DNA of 64,000 nucleotides from Parafrankia discariae (GCF_000373365.1 NZ_KB891103.1:57474-121473); one strand, 5' to 3'; counted from the first letter of the stretch, positions 53,996 to 63,343 are shown. The notes: generated by a model not told the origin, from the sequence alone. A program made the numbers and translations.

Positions 53996-55476
53996 TCAGC
54001 GCGTGAGATCCCGGCGGACCGCCTCAGCCGCCCGCCGGCCGGAGAACAGCGCGCCCTGGATGGAGCTGGTGTCCCGGTGGTCACCGCACACGTACCGGCC
54101 GGGTGAGTGGCGCACCGGCCGGCGCAGCGGGTGCGGGCTGGGCATCGCGGGCAGCGCCCGCGGCACCTCGACCCGGGCCAGCGTCGCCCAGTCAGCCGTC
54201 TCCGCGCCGTAGAGCAGGGCGAGCTGGCGCCGCACCGTCGCCTCGTCCACCACCGGTCCGCCGGCACTCACACCGCCGCTGCCGCCGCCTCCGGCGGACC
54301 GGTACCGGTACCGCCGCTGCCGCTGCCGCTGGCACCAGCGCCGCCCGCGCTGAGCACGGAGGCGGCGACGAGGTCGGCGCCCGGCGGGGCGTACTCCGGC
54401 GCGACCGCGCTGAGGACGACGGTGTTCACGACGGGGCCGGGCTTCGCCCGGGCGTCCAGCACGAGCGCGCCGCCGCGCATCGGCGGTGCCGGCGCGCTGA
54501 AATACCACGTCGTGACGCCGTGCCAGTGCGGCGCGCGCAGGCCGGGCAGCAGCCGGGCGGCCGCCTCGCCGTCGGTGGCGACGACCACGGCGCGGGCGCG
54601 CACCACACCACCGCCGGCGAGCCGCACCTCCGCCAGCCCGGCGGTGGCCGGCCCGTTCGCCCCGGGGGCTTCGGCGATCTCGACGACCCGCTGCCCGAAG
54701 CGGATGGTCCCGGGTGGCAGGCGGGCGGCGAGCTGGCGGGGCAGCTCGGCCATCCCGCGCGCGGGCAGGACGGGGGCCGCGCGCAGGAAGCAACGCCACA
54801 CCAGACGGAAGAAGCGGCTGGACGTGTCGAGATCGCCCTCCAGGAACACCCCGCGCAGGAACGGCGCCAGGACGCGTTCGACCGCGCCCGGTGACAGCCC
54901 CACGGCGAGCAGCTCGGCGCGGGTCGTCCGCTCGGGGCCGGCGATGATCGACTCCGGTCGGGCCAGCGCGGCCCGCGCGGACGTCGCGGCGAGCTTCGCG
55001 AGATCGACGGCGCCCAGGGCCCGACCCGGGACGAGACCGCCGAGAGCCGCGACATCCTGGAGCGGGTCACCGAGCGGCACCGACCGCACGCCGTCGCGCA
55101 GCAGCACGGAGCGGGGGAAGGCCCGCGGCTGGAGCGCCGGCAGGTCGACCTGCCGGCGGATCTCCGGGTAGGACGGCAGGAGCACCTGGAAGCCGCGGTC
55201 GAGCAGGAAGCCGCCCACCTCGTCCGTGCGGACCCGGCCGCCGACGTCGTCGGCGGACTCCAGCACCAGGACGTCAAGCCGCTCCGAGGCGCCGGAGGGG
55301 TGTGGCGCGGCCGCGCCCGGGGGTGGAACGTCGGCGAGCCCGGCACCCGCAGGCACGGCACCGGGATGCCCGGGGTCGGCGAAGCCGGCGCTGGTGAGTT
55401 CGGTACTCGTGAGCCCGGCGGCCGCGGAGAGGCCGGCCAGCCCCGCCCCGACGATCACGACGTCGACGGTCTCCAC
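53996..55476 (-). pseudogene. FAD-dependent amine oxidase-like gene, frameshifted near its 3' end
   Basis: Starts at GTG 55476, four bases after GGAGG. FAD-binding VVIVGAGLAGLSAAAGL and the GGRVRT motif are present, and the frame continues to a stop at 54268. The family's C-terminal end (ARVEVPRALPAMP, RYVCGDHRDTSSIQGALFSG, RRAAEAVRRDL) is found in a second frame that ends at 53996. One base lost or two gained in the Gly/Ala/Ser-rich linker (about 54262-54340) would join them. The last residues of the first frame are a run of Ala then a stop, not a natural end. Without the C-terminal FAD-contacting segment the product would be inactive. Sequencing error in the repeat is equally possible. Downstream of the PAP2 gene in the same operon. 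Confidence 0.8.
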
Positions 55477-55525
55477 ACTGCCTCCGCAGATCCGGTGGCC
55501 GCGGGGCTCCCGCGGCCGTGTCACG

Positions 55526-56767
55526 CTACGTCACGGCCGACGCGGAATCGGCGTGCGCCGCGGGCCTGTCACCGGGGGCGTTCCCGGTTCCGGGGCTTTC
55601 GGGCTCCGGCCGGGTGGGTGCTGCCGGCCCGCCGGGTACCGCCGACTCCGAGGCCACCGCCGACTGCACGGGCACCGCCGGTGCCGCCGCGGAGGGCGTG
55701 CCGGCGGGAGCCCCTGCCGGGGCACCCGGGGACACAGCCGAGACCGCGGAGGAGGCGGCCGGCCGGAACCCGAAGCTCACCAGGGCGGGCTGCTCCGGCA
55801 CGGCGCGGCGGCGGCCGACCAGCAGCACCGCGCCCGCGACCAGCGTGCCGCCCACGATGCCGTCCAGCCAGAAGTGGTTGGCGGTCAGCACGACCACGGC
55901 GATCGTCGCCAGTGGCTGGATCACGGCGAGCCAACGCATCCGGTGGCGCAGGATGGTGACCACCGCCCACGCCTCGAGGATCGCCCACCCCACGTGCAGG
56001 CTGGGCATCGCGGCGTACTGGTTGGCGACCCCGCCGCTGCCCTTCCCGTACGGCGAGGGCCCGAGGAGCGTGCCGGTGTCGACCAGGCTGACCGACGAGT
56101 CGACCCGCGGCAGGAAACGCGGCGGCGCGAGCGGGTAGAACAGGTGGATCACCAGGCCGGCGCCGGTCGCCAGGATGATCACGTTGCGGACGCGGCGCCA
56201 GTGGTCGCGGTGCCGGGCGAACACCCACACCAGCAGCGTGATGGCCGCCGGGAAGTGGACGCCGACGTAGTACCAGTTCGCCCCGTGCGGCAGCCACTGG
56301 TGCGCCAACGCGGCGCCCTGCAGCGCGGCCTCGTCGGGCAGCCGCAGGAACCGCTCCAGCCGCCACACGTCGACGGCGTGCCCGAGCGCCTCGGGCTCGC
56401 GGCCGGTGGCCAGGTGCCGGCTCAGGCTGTAACCGACATAGAGCAGCCCGAGCAGGATGACCTGGCCCAGTGTGTAGGCGAGCAGGCCGAGCCGGGCTCC
56501 CGCCCACCGCGGGCGCACCCGCTCGAGGGCGTGCGCGGGCCACGCCCCGACCCGGGCGAGCCGGGCGACGGCCTCCGGGCGGCCCACGGCCCCCGGCGCG
56601 ACGGGTGCCGCGTCGCCCAGGCCGGGCGGCCCGCCGGCGCGCGCCGCGCCGGCACGGCGCGCGGCCGCGGCCGCCGGTGGTGGCGCGAAGGGAACCAGCC
56701 CAGGCAACGCCACAGGTACGGCCGCGGGCCGCTGCCGTGGCAGCGCGGCCGAAGGAGCCCCGACCAT
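55526..56767 (-). CDS. PAP2-superfamily membrane phosphatase/phosphotransferase
   Basis: 413 residues from ATG 56767, four bases after GAGGAGGGG. A Pro/Ala-rich start, then six helices (RLGLLAYTLGQVILLGLLYVG, HFPAAITLLVWVFA, ILATGAGLVIHLFYPLAPPRF). The PAP2 signature is split as usual: RFLRLPDE, AAMPSLHVGWA with its His, and NHFWLDGIVGG with the His-xxx-Asp pair. The family dephosphorylates lipid phosphates or transfers inositol-phosphate groups. The tail of about 90 residues is Ala/Pro/Ser-rich. The frameshifted FAD gene follows after about 50 bases. Confidence 0.88.
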   Translation of the reverse strand: MVGAPSAALPRQRPAAVPVALPGLVPFAPPPAAAAARRAGAARAGGPPGLGDAAPVAPGAVGRPEAVARLARVGAWPAHALERVRPRWAGARLGLLAYTLGQVILLGLLYVGYSLSRHLATGREPEALGHAVDVWRLERFLRLPDEAALQGAALAHQWLPHGANWYYVGVHFPAAITLLVWVFARHRDHWRRVRNVIILATGAGLVIHLFYPLAPPRFLPRVDSSVSLVDTGTLLGPSPYGKGSGGVANQYAAMPSLHVGWAILEAWAVVTILRHRMRWLAVIQPLATIAVVVLTANHFWLDGIVGGTLVAGAVLLVGRRRAVPEQPALVSFGFRPAASSAVSAVSPGAPAGAPAGTPSAAAPAVPVQSAVASESAVPGGPAAPTRPEPESPGTGNAPGDRPAAHADSASAVT

Positions 56768-57298
56768 GTTTCCCCTCCTCGTCGACGCGTTCCGGACCCG
56801 CCCACAGGACGGGCCCACCGCACCGGACGTGACACCCGGCGACCGCCCCCGCGAACCAACACTCGGCAAACCAACGCCACACAGCAACCGATTTCACTCG
56901 GCAACCGATACCGCCGACGGACCACTGAACGCTGGACCGCTGAACACCGACGGACCGATGACGCTGACGGACCGATGACGCTGGGCGCCACGGACACGAC
57001 GTCCCGAGTGTCGCCGACGGGTCCGACAATTCCCGGACTCCGTCGGCCCCGGCTGTGCGCGGCCTCGACGGGCGTTGGCCGCGACCCGTCCGAGTGTCGG
57101 CTCTTCGACCCGGAAAGGCAGTGGTGCCAGCCCCCCGATCGAGATGGGGTCACCGCCCCCGGCCGTGATACGGCCGGCTCCGCTCCGGCGGGCGGCGCCG
57201 GTGAGGCCAGTCGGCCCGTCGAAGGTGGTGCCAGCACCCCCGCGCGGGTGACCCTGGCCTGCTGGCGACGGTGCGGCCGAACCGGGCTGAATGGAACC
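56768..57298. promoter_or_regulatory. Divergent region with 17-base tandem repeat
   Basis: 531 bases between the PAP2 gene and the receiver-cyclase. gacggaccgatgacgct is repeated exactly at 56949-56965 and 56966-56982, with looser relatives at 56915-56948, a four-copy decayed array. The rest shows no supported gene. Confidence 0.5.
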
Positions 57299-58774
57299 AT
57301 GGCGCGCAACGGCACGGCGGGCGACACCACACCAGGCCACGAACCAGGCAGCCACCGACCAACGGACGGGACCGGGAGCGCCGCGGCGATCACCGTGCTG
57401 CTCGCCGACGACAACCTGATCGTCCGGGAGGGCGTCCGGGCGTTGCTCTCCCGGGTCGCCGACATCGAGGTCATCGGTGTCGCCGCCGACCACGACGAGC
57501 TGGTCCGCGCAGCCGCGCGGCTGCGCCCCAGAGTCGTCCTCACCGACATCCGGATGCCGCCGGACTTCACCGACGAGGGGGTGCGGGCGGCCCGGCGCAT
57601 CCGGGCGGCGAGCCCGGCGACCGGCATCGTGCTGCTCTCCCAGTACGACGAGCCCGACTACGCGATCACGCTGCTGCGCGACGGCCTGTCCGGCTACGCC
57701 TACCTGCTCAAGGAGCGGGTCGCCGACCCGGACCTGCTGGCCCGCGCCATCCGCGAGGTCGCCGGGGGCGGCTCCATGCTGGACCCGGACATCGTCGCCG
57801 CGGTGATGACGCCCGTCCGCGAGGCCGGGACGCTGACCCGCGAGCAGGAGGAGCTGCTGCGCGACGTCGCCCACGGGCGTCCCGTGGCCGCCATCGCCGC
57901 CGACCACGGCGACACCCCGGCCGCCGTCAACGCGGCGATCGACGCGCTGCTGCTGCGGCTCGCCCAGGGCGCGAGCTCGGGCCAGGCCGGCGCGCTGCGT
58001 CGGCTGCGCATGCTGCACGAGGCGCTGATGAAGCGCGCGGAACAGGACGTCGCCCTGACCAGGCTGCTGCCCAGCGGCCTGGCGCAGAAGCTGCGCGACG
58101 ACGCCACCGCCGCGAGCCGCGCCGAACGCCTCGTCGTCACCGTGCTGATGTCGGACGTCCGCGGGTACTCGGGCATCGCGCAGCGCACCGACCCGATGGT
58201 GCTGGCGCACCAGCTCGACGAGCACCGGCGGGAGATGAACGCGGCGATCCTGGCCGAGGGCGGCACCGTGCTGCAGTACGCCGGGGACGCGGTGATCGCC
58301 GTCTTCGGCGCGCCGGACCCGACCAGCGACCACCGGGAGCGGGCGGTGCGCGCCGCCGCCGCGATGCACCGGCGCCAGCGCGTCCTGGACGAGCGGTGGA
58401 CCAGGCGTCGCCTGGAGCCGTTCGGGCTGGGCATCGGGGTCTCCACCGGCGAGGTCGCGGCGGCCCTGCTGGGCTGCGACGCGCACCGGGAGTACACCCT
58501 GGTCGGGGACACGATGAACCTCGCGCAGCGGCTCCAGACGATGGCGGAGGCGGGCGTGACGATCGTGAGCGCGGCGACCGCGTCGGCGCTGCCCGCGGAT
58601 GTCGTCGTCCCCCTCGACCCGCGGCCGGTCAAGGGACGGGTCGGGGACGTCCGGGCCTACCAGATCGTCGCCGGCGGCGACTCCGCCCCCACCCCCGCCC
58701 CCGTCTCAGGTCCCGCCACCGTCCCGGTCCCGCCGCCGCGCCGCCGCCGCCTGCTGGCCCGCTCCGCCGCCTGA
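57299..58774 (+). CDS. Receiver-HTH-class III nucleotide cyclase fusion
   Basis: 491 residues. Receiver at about 30-150: Asp37-Asp38, phosphate-acceptor Asp83 (VVLTDIRMPP), Lys138, in the NarL style. Residues 178-225 resemble a decayed LuxR HTH (LTREQEELLRDVAHG, IAADHGDTPAAVNAAI). Then a class III cyclase domain from about 275: metal Asp286 (LMSDVRGYSGIAQ), Asp330 (QYAGDAVIAVFG), VGDTMNLAQRLQ with Asn407 and Arg411. The substrate Lys of adenylyl cyclases is Gln326 here and its Asp partner is Thr400, so whether it makes cAMP or cGMP is open. Start uncertain; ATG 57299 has only GGA before it. A phosphorylation-controlled cyclase is the natural reading. Confidence 0.87.
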   Translation: MARNGTAGDTTPGHEPGSHRPTDGTGSAAAITVLLADDNLIVREGVRALLSRVADIEVIGVAADHDELVRAAARLRPRVVLTDIRMPPDFTDEGVRAARRIRAASPATGIVLLSQYDEPDYAITLLRDGLSGYAYLLKERVADPDLLARAIREVAGGGSMLDPDIVAAVMTPVREAGTLTREQEELLRDVAHGRPVAAIAADHGDTPAAVNAAIDALLLRLAQGASSGQAGALRRLRMLHEALMKRAEQDVALTRLLPSGLAQKLRDDATAASRAERLVVTVLMSDVRGYSGIAQRTDPMVLAHQLDEHRREMNAAILAEGGTVLQYAGDAVIAVFGAPDPTSDHRERAVRAAAAMHRRQRVLDERWTRRRLEPFGLGIGVSTGEVAAALLGCDAHREYTLVGDTMNLAQRLQTMAEAGVTIVSAATASALPADVVVPLDPRPVKGRVGDVRAYQIVAGGDSAPTPAPVSGPATVPVPPPRRRRLLARSAA

Positions 58775-58878
58775 GTCCCGCCGCCTGAGTCCCGGGGACG
58801 AGCCCGCCCGATGCAGGATGGGCCCCGGAACTCGGGCCGGGGCCGCCGGGAGGATCCCGGCTGATCGGGAGGATCACG

Positions 58879-59685
58879 ATGACGCAGCCGGAGTGGGCAG
58901 ACCAGGCGACACCGCCGAGCGGGGGCCGGGGGGTCGCCGTCGTGACCGGGGGCAGCCGGGGCATCGGCGCCGCCTGCGCCCGTCTGCTGGCGCGGGCCGG
59001 GTGGACGGTCTGCGTCACCTACCGGTCGGACGAGGCCGCCGCCGCGGCGGTCGTCCGGGAGTGCGACGCCGCCGCGCGGGCCCTCGGCACGCCGACCGGC
59101 GCCGTCGCGGTCGCCGCGGACCTCGCCGACCCGGAGCAGGTCCCCGGCGTCTTCACCGCGGCGGACCGCCTCGGCCCGCTCACCGTCCTGGTGAACAACG
59201 CCGGGATCGTCGACCGCCAGACGCGGCTGGACGAGATGACCGCCGGCCGGCTGACCCGGATGTTCACTGTGAACACGGTCTCGCCGATCCTGTGCGCCGG
59301 GGAGGCCGTCCGCCGGATGTCGACCCGGCACGGCGGCGCCGGCGGGTCGATCGTGAACATGTCGTCGGCGGCGGCCAGGCTCGGCAGTCCGGGGCTGTAC
59401 GTCGACTACGCGGCGAGCAAGGGCGCGATCGACACGCTGACTCTCGGCCTGGCCCGGGAGGTCGCGGGCGAGGGCGTGCGGGTCAACGCCGTCCGACCGG
59501 GGATCATCGCCACCGACATCCACACCAGCAGCGGGGACCCGGGGCGGCCCGCCCGGATGGCGGGCAGCATCCCGATCGGCCGCGTGGGCACCGCCGACGA
59601 GGTCGCCCAGGCCGTGGCCTGGCTGTGCTCGCCGGCCGCGTCCTACACGACCGGGGCGATCCTGGACGTCGCCGGCGGCCGCTGA
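58879..59685 (+). CDS. Short-chain dehydrogenase (FabG-like)
   Basis: 268 residues; GGGAGG lies six bases before the ATG. TGGSRGIG at about 24-31, LVNNAGIV, catalytic Ser in NMSSAAARLG and Tyr-Lys in VDYAASKGAID. Close to 3-oxoacyl reductase-type SDRs; the substrate is unknown. It follows the cyclase gene by about 100 bases but has its own ribosome site. Confidence 0.9.
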   Translation: MTQPEWADQATPPSGGRGVAVVTGGSRGIGAACARLLARAGWTVCVTYRSDEAAAAAVVRECDAAARALGTPTGAVAVAADLADPEQVPGVFTAADRLGPLTVLVNNAGIVDRQTRLDEMTAGRLTRMFTVNTVSPILCAGEAVRRMSTRHGGAGGSIVNMSSAAARLGSPGLYVDYAASKGAIDTLTLGLAREVAGEGVRVNAVRPGIIATDIHTSSGDPGRPARMAGSIPIGRVGTADEVAQAVAWLCSPAASYTTGAILDVAGGR

Positions 59686-59761
59686 ACGGGGGCTGACCGG
59701 GGCGGCCCGGACACGGCCCAGGCCCGGGAGCGGCCCGGGACCGGGACCGGGACGGGCGCGG

Positions 59762-60181
59762 CTACCGGGCCGACGGGGGCCGGAACATGACCAGCGCGGT
59801 GGGGTTTCGGCGGGCGTAGCGCAGGGCCGCCCGTTCGCAGGAGCCGCTGACCCACTCCAGCGTCCACTCGACGTTCACCAGGCCCACGACGTCGGCGACA
59901 CGCTGCTGGAACTCGTCGTCGACCTCCTGCTCGGCACTGCGGGACGCGTAGGCCACGCCCTCCATGCCGAAGGCTCCGTACATCCCGGCCGACCACCGGG
60001 CCCATCTCGTCCAGCGGTCACGCACGGCGACCACCACTAAGCGGGAACCCATGCGCGCCGCGAGCTCGGCGGCGAGCAGGACATCGGCGAGATCTCCGGC
60101 GTCACCCGCGCGTAGGCCCACGATCACATGACTTCCCGACGTCGTCCGCGTGGCGAGTCGACGTCCCTCAGCCTGCTCCAC
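59762..60181 (-). CDS. Short universal stress-like protein
   Basis: 139 residues from GTG 60181, two bases after GGAGGAGGAA. VIVGLRAGDAGDLADVLLAAE, VVVAVRDR and the end LVMFRPPSA fit an adenine-nucleotide-alpha-hydrolase-like fold of the UspA group, though the GxxGx(9)GS nucleotide motif is missing. A non-nucleotide-binding Usp is likely. Weak family match. Confidence 0.6.
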   Translation of the reverse strand: MEQAEGRRLATRTTSGSHVIVGLRAGDAGDLADVLLAAELAARMGSRLVVVAVRDRWTRWARWSAGMYGAFGMEGVAYASRSAEQEVDDEFQQRVADVVGLVNVEWTLEWVSGSCERAALRYARRNPTALVMFRPPSAR

Positions 60182-60545
60182 GGTTCCTCCTCCGCCGGCG
60201 CCGTCCCGGTCGAGTTACCGCCGAGGATGGTGGCCACGATTGTGATGGGAAACACCAGAAAGGGGAAGTGCCGAAGGAGATCTGATTTTGCGGAACGTTC
60301 GTGGTTCACTCATCCGACTCGTCATCCCTTCGATCACCCCGCATCCGCGGACCTGCCCTTACCACGTGATCCGGGCGCCGTCATCTTCTTTCTGCCCCAC
60401 CCCGATCGCTCGTACGCGGACCAGTCGCGGCCGGTCGCCGCGGGGCCGAGAATCCTGAGATCCCGGGCGCGACCGGCGGAGCTCACCCAGCGGGTACGCG
60501 CCGTCCGTCCGGTATGTCATCCGAGCGGAGCGAAGGCGGCGGCAG
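60182..60545. other. Divergent intergenic region
   Basis: 364 bases between the Usp-like gene and an SDR. Bases 60230-60380 are less GC-rich and should hold both promoters. No supported gene. Confidence 0.4.
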
Positions 60546-61307
60546 ATGTCGGTCCTGGACAGATTTCGCCTCGACGGCCGAGTCGCCATCGTCACCGGCG
60601 CCTCGTCGGGGATCGGTGTCGGCTTCGCCCGCGGGCTCGCCCAGGCCGGCGCGGACGTCACTCTCGGTGCCCGGCGCACCGACCGCCTGGCCTCGACCGC
60701 CGCGCTGGTCGAGGCGGCGGGCCGCCGCGCCGTCGCCGTCGGCACCGACGTGGCCGACCCGCGGTCGTGCCAGGCCCTCGTCGCGGCCGCCATGGACGCC
60801 TTCGGGCGGGTCGACATCCTGGTCAACAACGCCGGAGTCGGTTCGGCGCACCCGGCGCTGCGGGAGACCCCGGAGCAGTTCCGCTCGGTCATCGACGTCA
60901 ACCTCAACGGCTGCTACTGGATGGCCCAGGCCGCCGCGGCCGTCATGCGACCGGGCAGCAGCATCATCAACATCTCCAGCGTGCTCGGCCTGACCACCGC
61001 CGGCCTCCCGCAGGCCGCCTACTCGGCCAGCAAGGCGGCGCTGCTCGGGCTGACCCGCGACCTCGCCCAGCAGTGGACGGGACGGCGCGGGATCCGGGTG
61101 AACGCCCTGGCCCCGGGGTTCTTCGAGTCCGAGATGACCGACCAGTACCGGCCCGGGTACCTGGAGAGCCAGTCGGGACGCATCCTCGCCGGCCGCTTCG
61201 GCGACCTCGAGGAGCTCACCGCCGCGCTGGTCTTCCTGGCCTCCGACGCCGGCGGCTACGTCACCGGGCAGACCCTCGTCGTGGACGGCGGCGTCTCCAT
61301 CACCTGA
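60546..61307 (+). CDS. Short-chain dehydrogenase/reductase
   Basis: 253 residues, standard SDR length. TGASSGIG at 18-25, the Arg pair ARRTDR (NADP preference), LVNNAGVG, catalytic Ser in NISSVLG, Tyr-Lys in AAYSASKAALLG, and the C-terminal GGYVTGQTLVVDGGVSI. Close to gluconate 5-dehydrogenase and 3-oxoacyl reductase types. Single gene, convergent with the LLM oxidoreductase. Confidence 0.92.
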   Translation: MSVLDRFRLDGRVAIVTGASSGIGVGFARGLAQAGADVTLGARRTDRLASTAALVEAAGRRAVAVGTDVADPRSCQALVAAAMDAFGRVDILVNNAGVGSAHPALRETPEQFRSVIDVNLNGCYWMAQAAAAVMRPGSSIINISSVLGLTTAGLPQAAYSASKAALLGLTRDLAQQWTGRRGIRVNALAPGFFESEMTDQYRPGYLESQSGRILAGRFGDLEELTAALVFLASDAGGYVTGQTLVVDGGVSIT

Positions 61308-61334
61308 CCGCGCCGCCCACGGTGATCCCGCTGT

Positions 61335-61357
61335 CCCGGGGACCGTGCCGCCCCGGG
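61335..61357. terminator. Hairpin between convergent SDR and LLM genes
   Basis: cccgggg (61335-61341) and ccccggg (61351-61357) enclose nine bases, in the 57-base gap between two convergent genes. No T tract; a weak two-way terminator at best. Confidence 0.35.
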
Positions 61358-61364
61358 GAGCCGG

Positions 61365-62246
61365 TCAGGTCTCCAGCGGCATGAGCTCGCGGGCGAACCC
61401 GTCGAGGAACTCCGGCCAGCCGGCGGAGTCGATCAGCGGGTACACGACGAACTTGCTGACCCCGGCGTCCACGTACCGGGCGACGATCTCACGGGCCTGC
61501 GCCCAGCCGCGCGGGACGAGGTCGGCCGGGTCGCGCCCGGGGCGCCGCCCCCGCAGTGCCGCCGCCGTCGCCCCGGGAACCTCGCCGAACGCGATCCGCA
61601 GGCTCAGCCCGTGGTGTTCCGGATCGACCTCGCGCCCGGCCTGCGCGGCGGCCGTGTTGATCGCGGCGATGCCCGCGGCGGCCTCGGCGGGGTCGAGCAG
61701 ACTGGCCAGCCAGCCGTCCCCGTACCGGCCGATGCGGCGCAGCGCGGCCGGCGCGGCCCCGCCGAGCCAGATGTCGAGTGGACGGTCCGGGCGGTCCCCG
61801 ATCCCGATGTCGGTGACGTCGAAGAACTCGCCGTGGAAGGTCACCGTCTCCTCGGCGAGCATCCGGCGCAGGAGCTGGAGCGCCTCGTCGAACACCGCGC
61901 CGCGCCGCCCGGCGGGCACCGGGAACGCGTCGCGCTCGGCCGGGCGGGCCGGCCCGAGCCCGAGCACCGGCAGGACCCGCCGCGGCGCCAGCGCGGCCAT
62001 GGTGGCGAGCTGCTTGGCCAGCAGAACGGGGTTGCGGCCGGGCAGGACGGCGACCCCGGTACCCACCTTGATCGAGCTGGTGCGGCCCAGGGCGTACGCC
62101 ATTCCGGCGAGCGGGTCGACGTTCGCGGCGGAGAGCTGCTCGGAAAGCCACAACGAGTCCACACCGAGGGCCTCGGCGGCGTCGACGCGGGCGGCGAAAT
62201 CCCGGCCGGGCACGGCGGCGAACCCGATACCGATGCGCACCTTCAT
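61365..62246 (-). CDS. LLM-class (probably F420-dependent) oxidoreductase
   Basis: 293 residues. Luciferase-like monooxygenase fold: SLWLSEQLSAANVDPLAGMA, KVGTGVAVLPGRNPVLLAKQLATM, VFDEALQLLRRMLAEETVTFHGEFF, DIWLGGAAPAALRRIGRYGDGWLAS. The pattern is that of actinobacterial F420-dependent enzymes rather than FMN luciferases; the cofactor cannot be proven from sequence. Substrate unknown. Confidence 0.88.
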   Translation of the reverse strand: MKVRIGIGFAAVPGRDFAARVDAAEALGVDSLWLSEQLSAANVDPLAGMAYALGRTSSIKVGTGVAVLPGRNPVLLAKQLATMAALAPRRVLPVLGLGPARPAERDAFPVPAGRRGAVFDEALQLLRRMLAEETVTFHGEFFDVTDIGIGDRPDRPLDIWLGGAAPAALRRIGRYGDGWLASLLDPAEAAAGIAAINTAAAQAGREVDPEHHGLSLRIAFGEVPGATAAALRGRRPGRDPADLVPRGWAQAREIVARYVDAGVSKFVVYPLIDSAGWPEFLDGFARELMPLET

Positions 62247-62372
62247 GCGGTCAGCCTAGGTCGAAACGCTACCCGGGGCCCCGCGCCGGGACCCCGGGTA
62301 GCCCGCTTGCCCCGGCGAGACAGGCAAATCGGGGCATTGACCCCAGCGGGAATCCCGGAGGACCGTCGTCTG

Positions 62373-62579
62373 ATGGGCGACGTCGGCAAGCCGGAACGCA
62401 TCGTCGAGGACGAACCGATCGGATTCCCGGAACAGGAGCCGCTGACGGCTCCCGCGCCGGTCCCCGCACCACCGGCAACCGCACCACCGGTGCCGGTGCC
62501 GGTGCCGGCCGAGCCGGAGAAGGAGCCGGCCCGCACCGGGCGGGCCGGGCAGGACGGCCGCGGGCCGCTCCCGCGGTGA
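62373..62579 (+). CDS. Short Pro/Ala/Val-rich protein coupled to the next gene
   Basis: 68 residues: an acidic start (GDVGKPERIVEDEPIGFPEQ), a Pro/Ala/Val repeat and a basic end. GGAGG lies 11 bases before the ATG, further than ideal. Its stop overlaps the GTG of the following gene by four bases, the main reason to accept it. No family recognised; likely disordered. Confidence 0.5.
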   Translation: MGDVGKPERIVEDEPIGFPEQEPLTAPAPVPAPPATAPPVPVPVPAEPEKEPARTGRAGQDGRGPLPR

Positions 62580-63067
62580 GCCTGCTCGGGTGGCGCCAGT
62601 GGGCGGTCGACTCCGACGGCCTGCTGCGCCCCGCCTGGACCCCCTGGTCACCCTTCCCGCCCGAGTTCCTGCTGTGGCGTCCGGACGGCCTGACCGAGGC
62701 GCACTGCCTGCGCACCGACGATTCCGGGCAGGAGCAGCACGACCGCCTGCCGGGCGCGGACTGCGTGTGCGGCCTCTACGCCTGGCGCGATCCGTCCCTG
62801 CTGATCACGGCGCGGCTGCCCCGGTGGACGAGATGCCCCTGCGTGATCGGCGTGGCCCGGCTCGGCGGCCGGGTGGTCGTCGCCGAGCGCGGCTACCGGG
62901 CACAGCTGGGCTACCCGGTCGCGGTCTTCGACCCCCGCGGCGTCGTCTCCCCCCGGTACGCGGTCGCGCGTTACCGCAGGTGGCCGGCTCTGGTCGCCGA
63001 GTGGCACGCCGCGGGGCCCCGCGGCGGCGAGCCGGCCGACCCGGGCCCCGCCGGGCCGGGCGAATAG
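62576..63067 (+). CDS. Actinobacterial conserved protein with CxCGLYAW motif
   Basis: 163 residues from GTG 62576. The motif CVCGLYAWRDP followed by RCPCVIGVARLGGRVVVAERG and YRAQLGYPVAVF is characteristic of a common actinobacterial family of unknown function, related to CGIYA proteins. Six Cys, four in CxC pairs (CVC, CPC), suggest metal binding or redox activity. Coupled to the short protein upstream. Confidence 0.72.
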   Translation: MSLLGWRQWAVDSDGLLRPAWTPWSPFPPEFLLWRPDGLTEAHCLRTDDSGQEQHDRLPGADCVCGLYAWRDPSLLITARLPRWTRCPCVIGVARLGGRVVVAERGYRAQLGYPVAVFDPRGVVSPRYAVARYRRWPALVAEWHAAGPRGGEPADPGPAGPGE

Positions 63068-63109
63068 CCCGATGACCGATGGGCGCACCCGTGATCACCC
63101 ACCCAGAAA

Positions 63110-63160
63110 TGGTCACCCAACGTGGCGTAAATCTGACCAATACCTGAACGGGGGTGACCA
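63110..63160. promoter_or_regulatory. 9-33-9 inverted repeat before the last gene
   Basis: tggtcaccc and gggtgacca lie 33 bases apart in AT-richer DNA, 184 bases before the start of the next gene. A dimeric regulator bound at both sites is possible. Confidence 0.4.
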
Positions 63161-63343
63161 GAAGTGTCTTTGTGCCCATACCAGGTCACACGCGGCGACC
63201 AGGAATACGACCTGGCCGGCTAGGGTCAGATCAGCACGCAACGCCACGAGGCGGGCTTAACCGGGTCTCGTCGCGGCAGATCACTCCCTGGTGGAGCGCG
63301 CCCGACCCCAGGTGGCGCGACGGGCGCGCAGCGAGGGGGAACC

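Noticed and set aside
53996-55476. Programmed ribosomal frameshift in the FAD gene
   Set aside because: No slippery heptamer or downstream pseudoknot is evident, and the shift zone is a low-complexity linker where indels are common.
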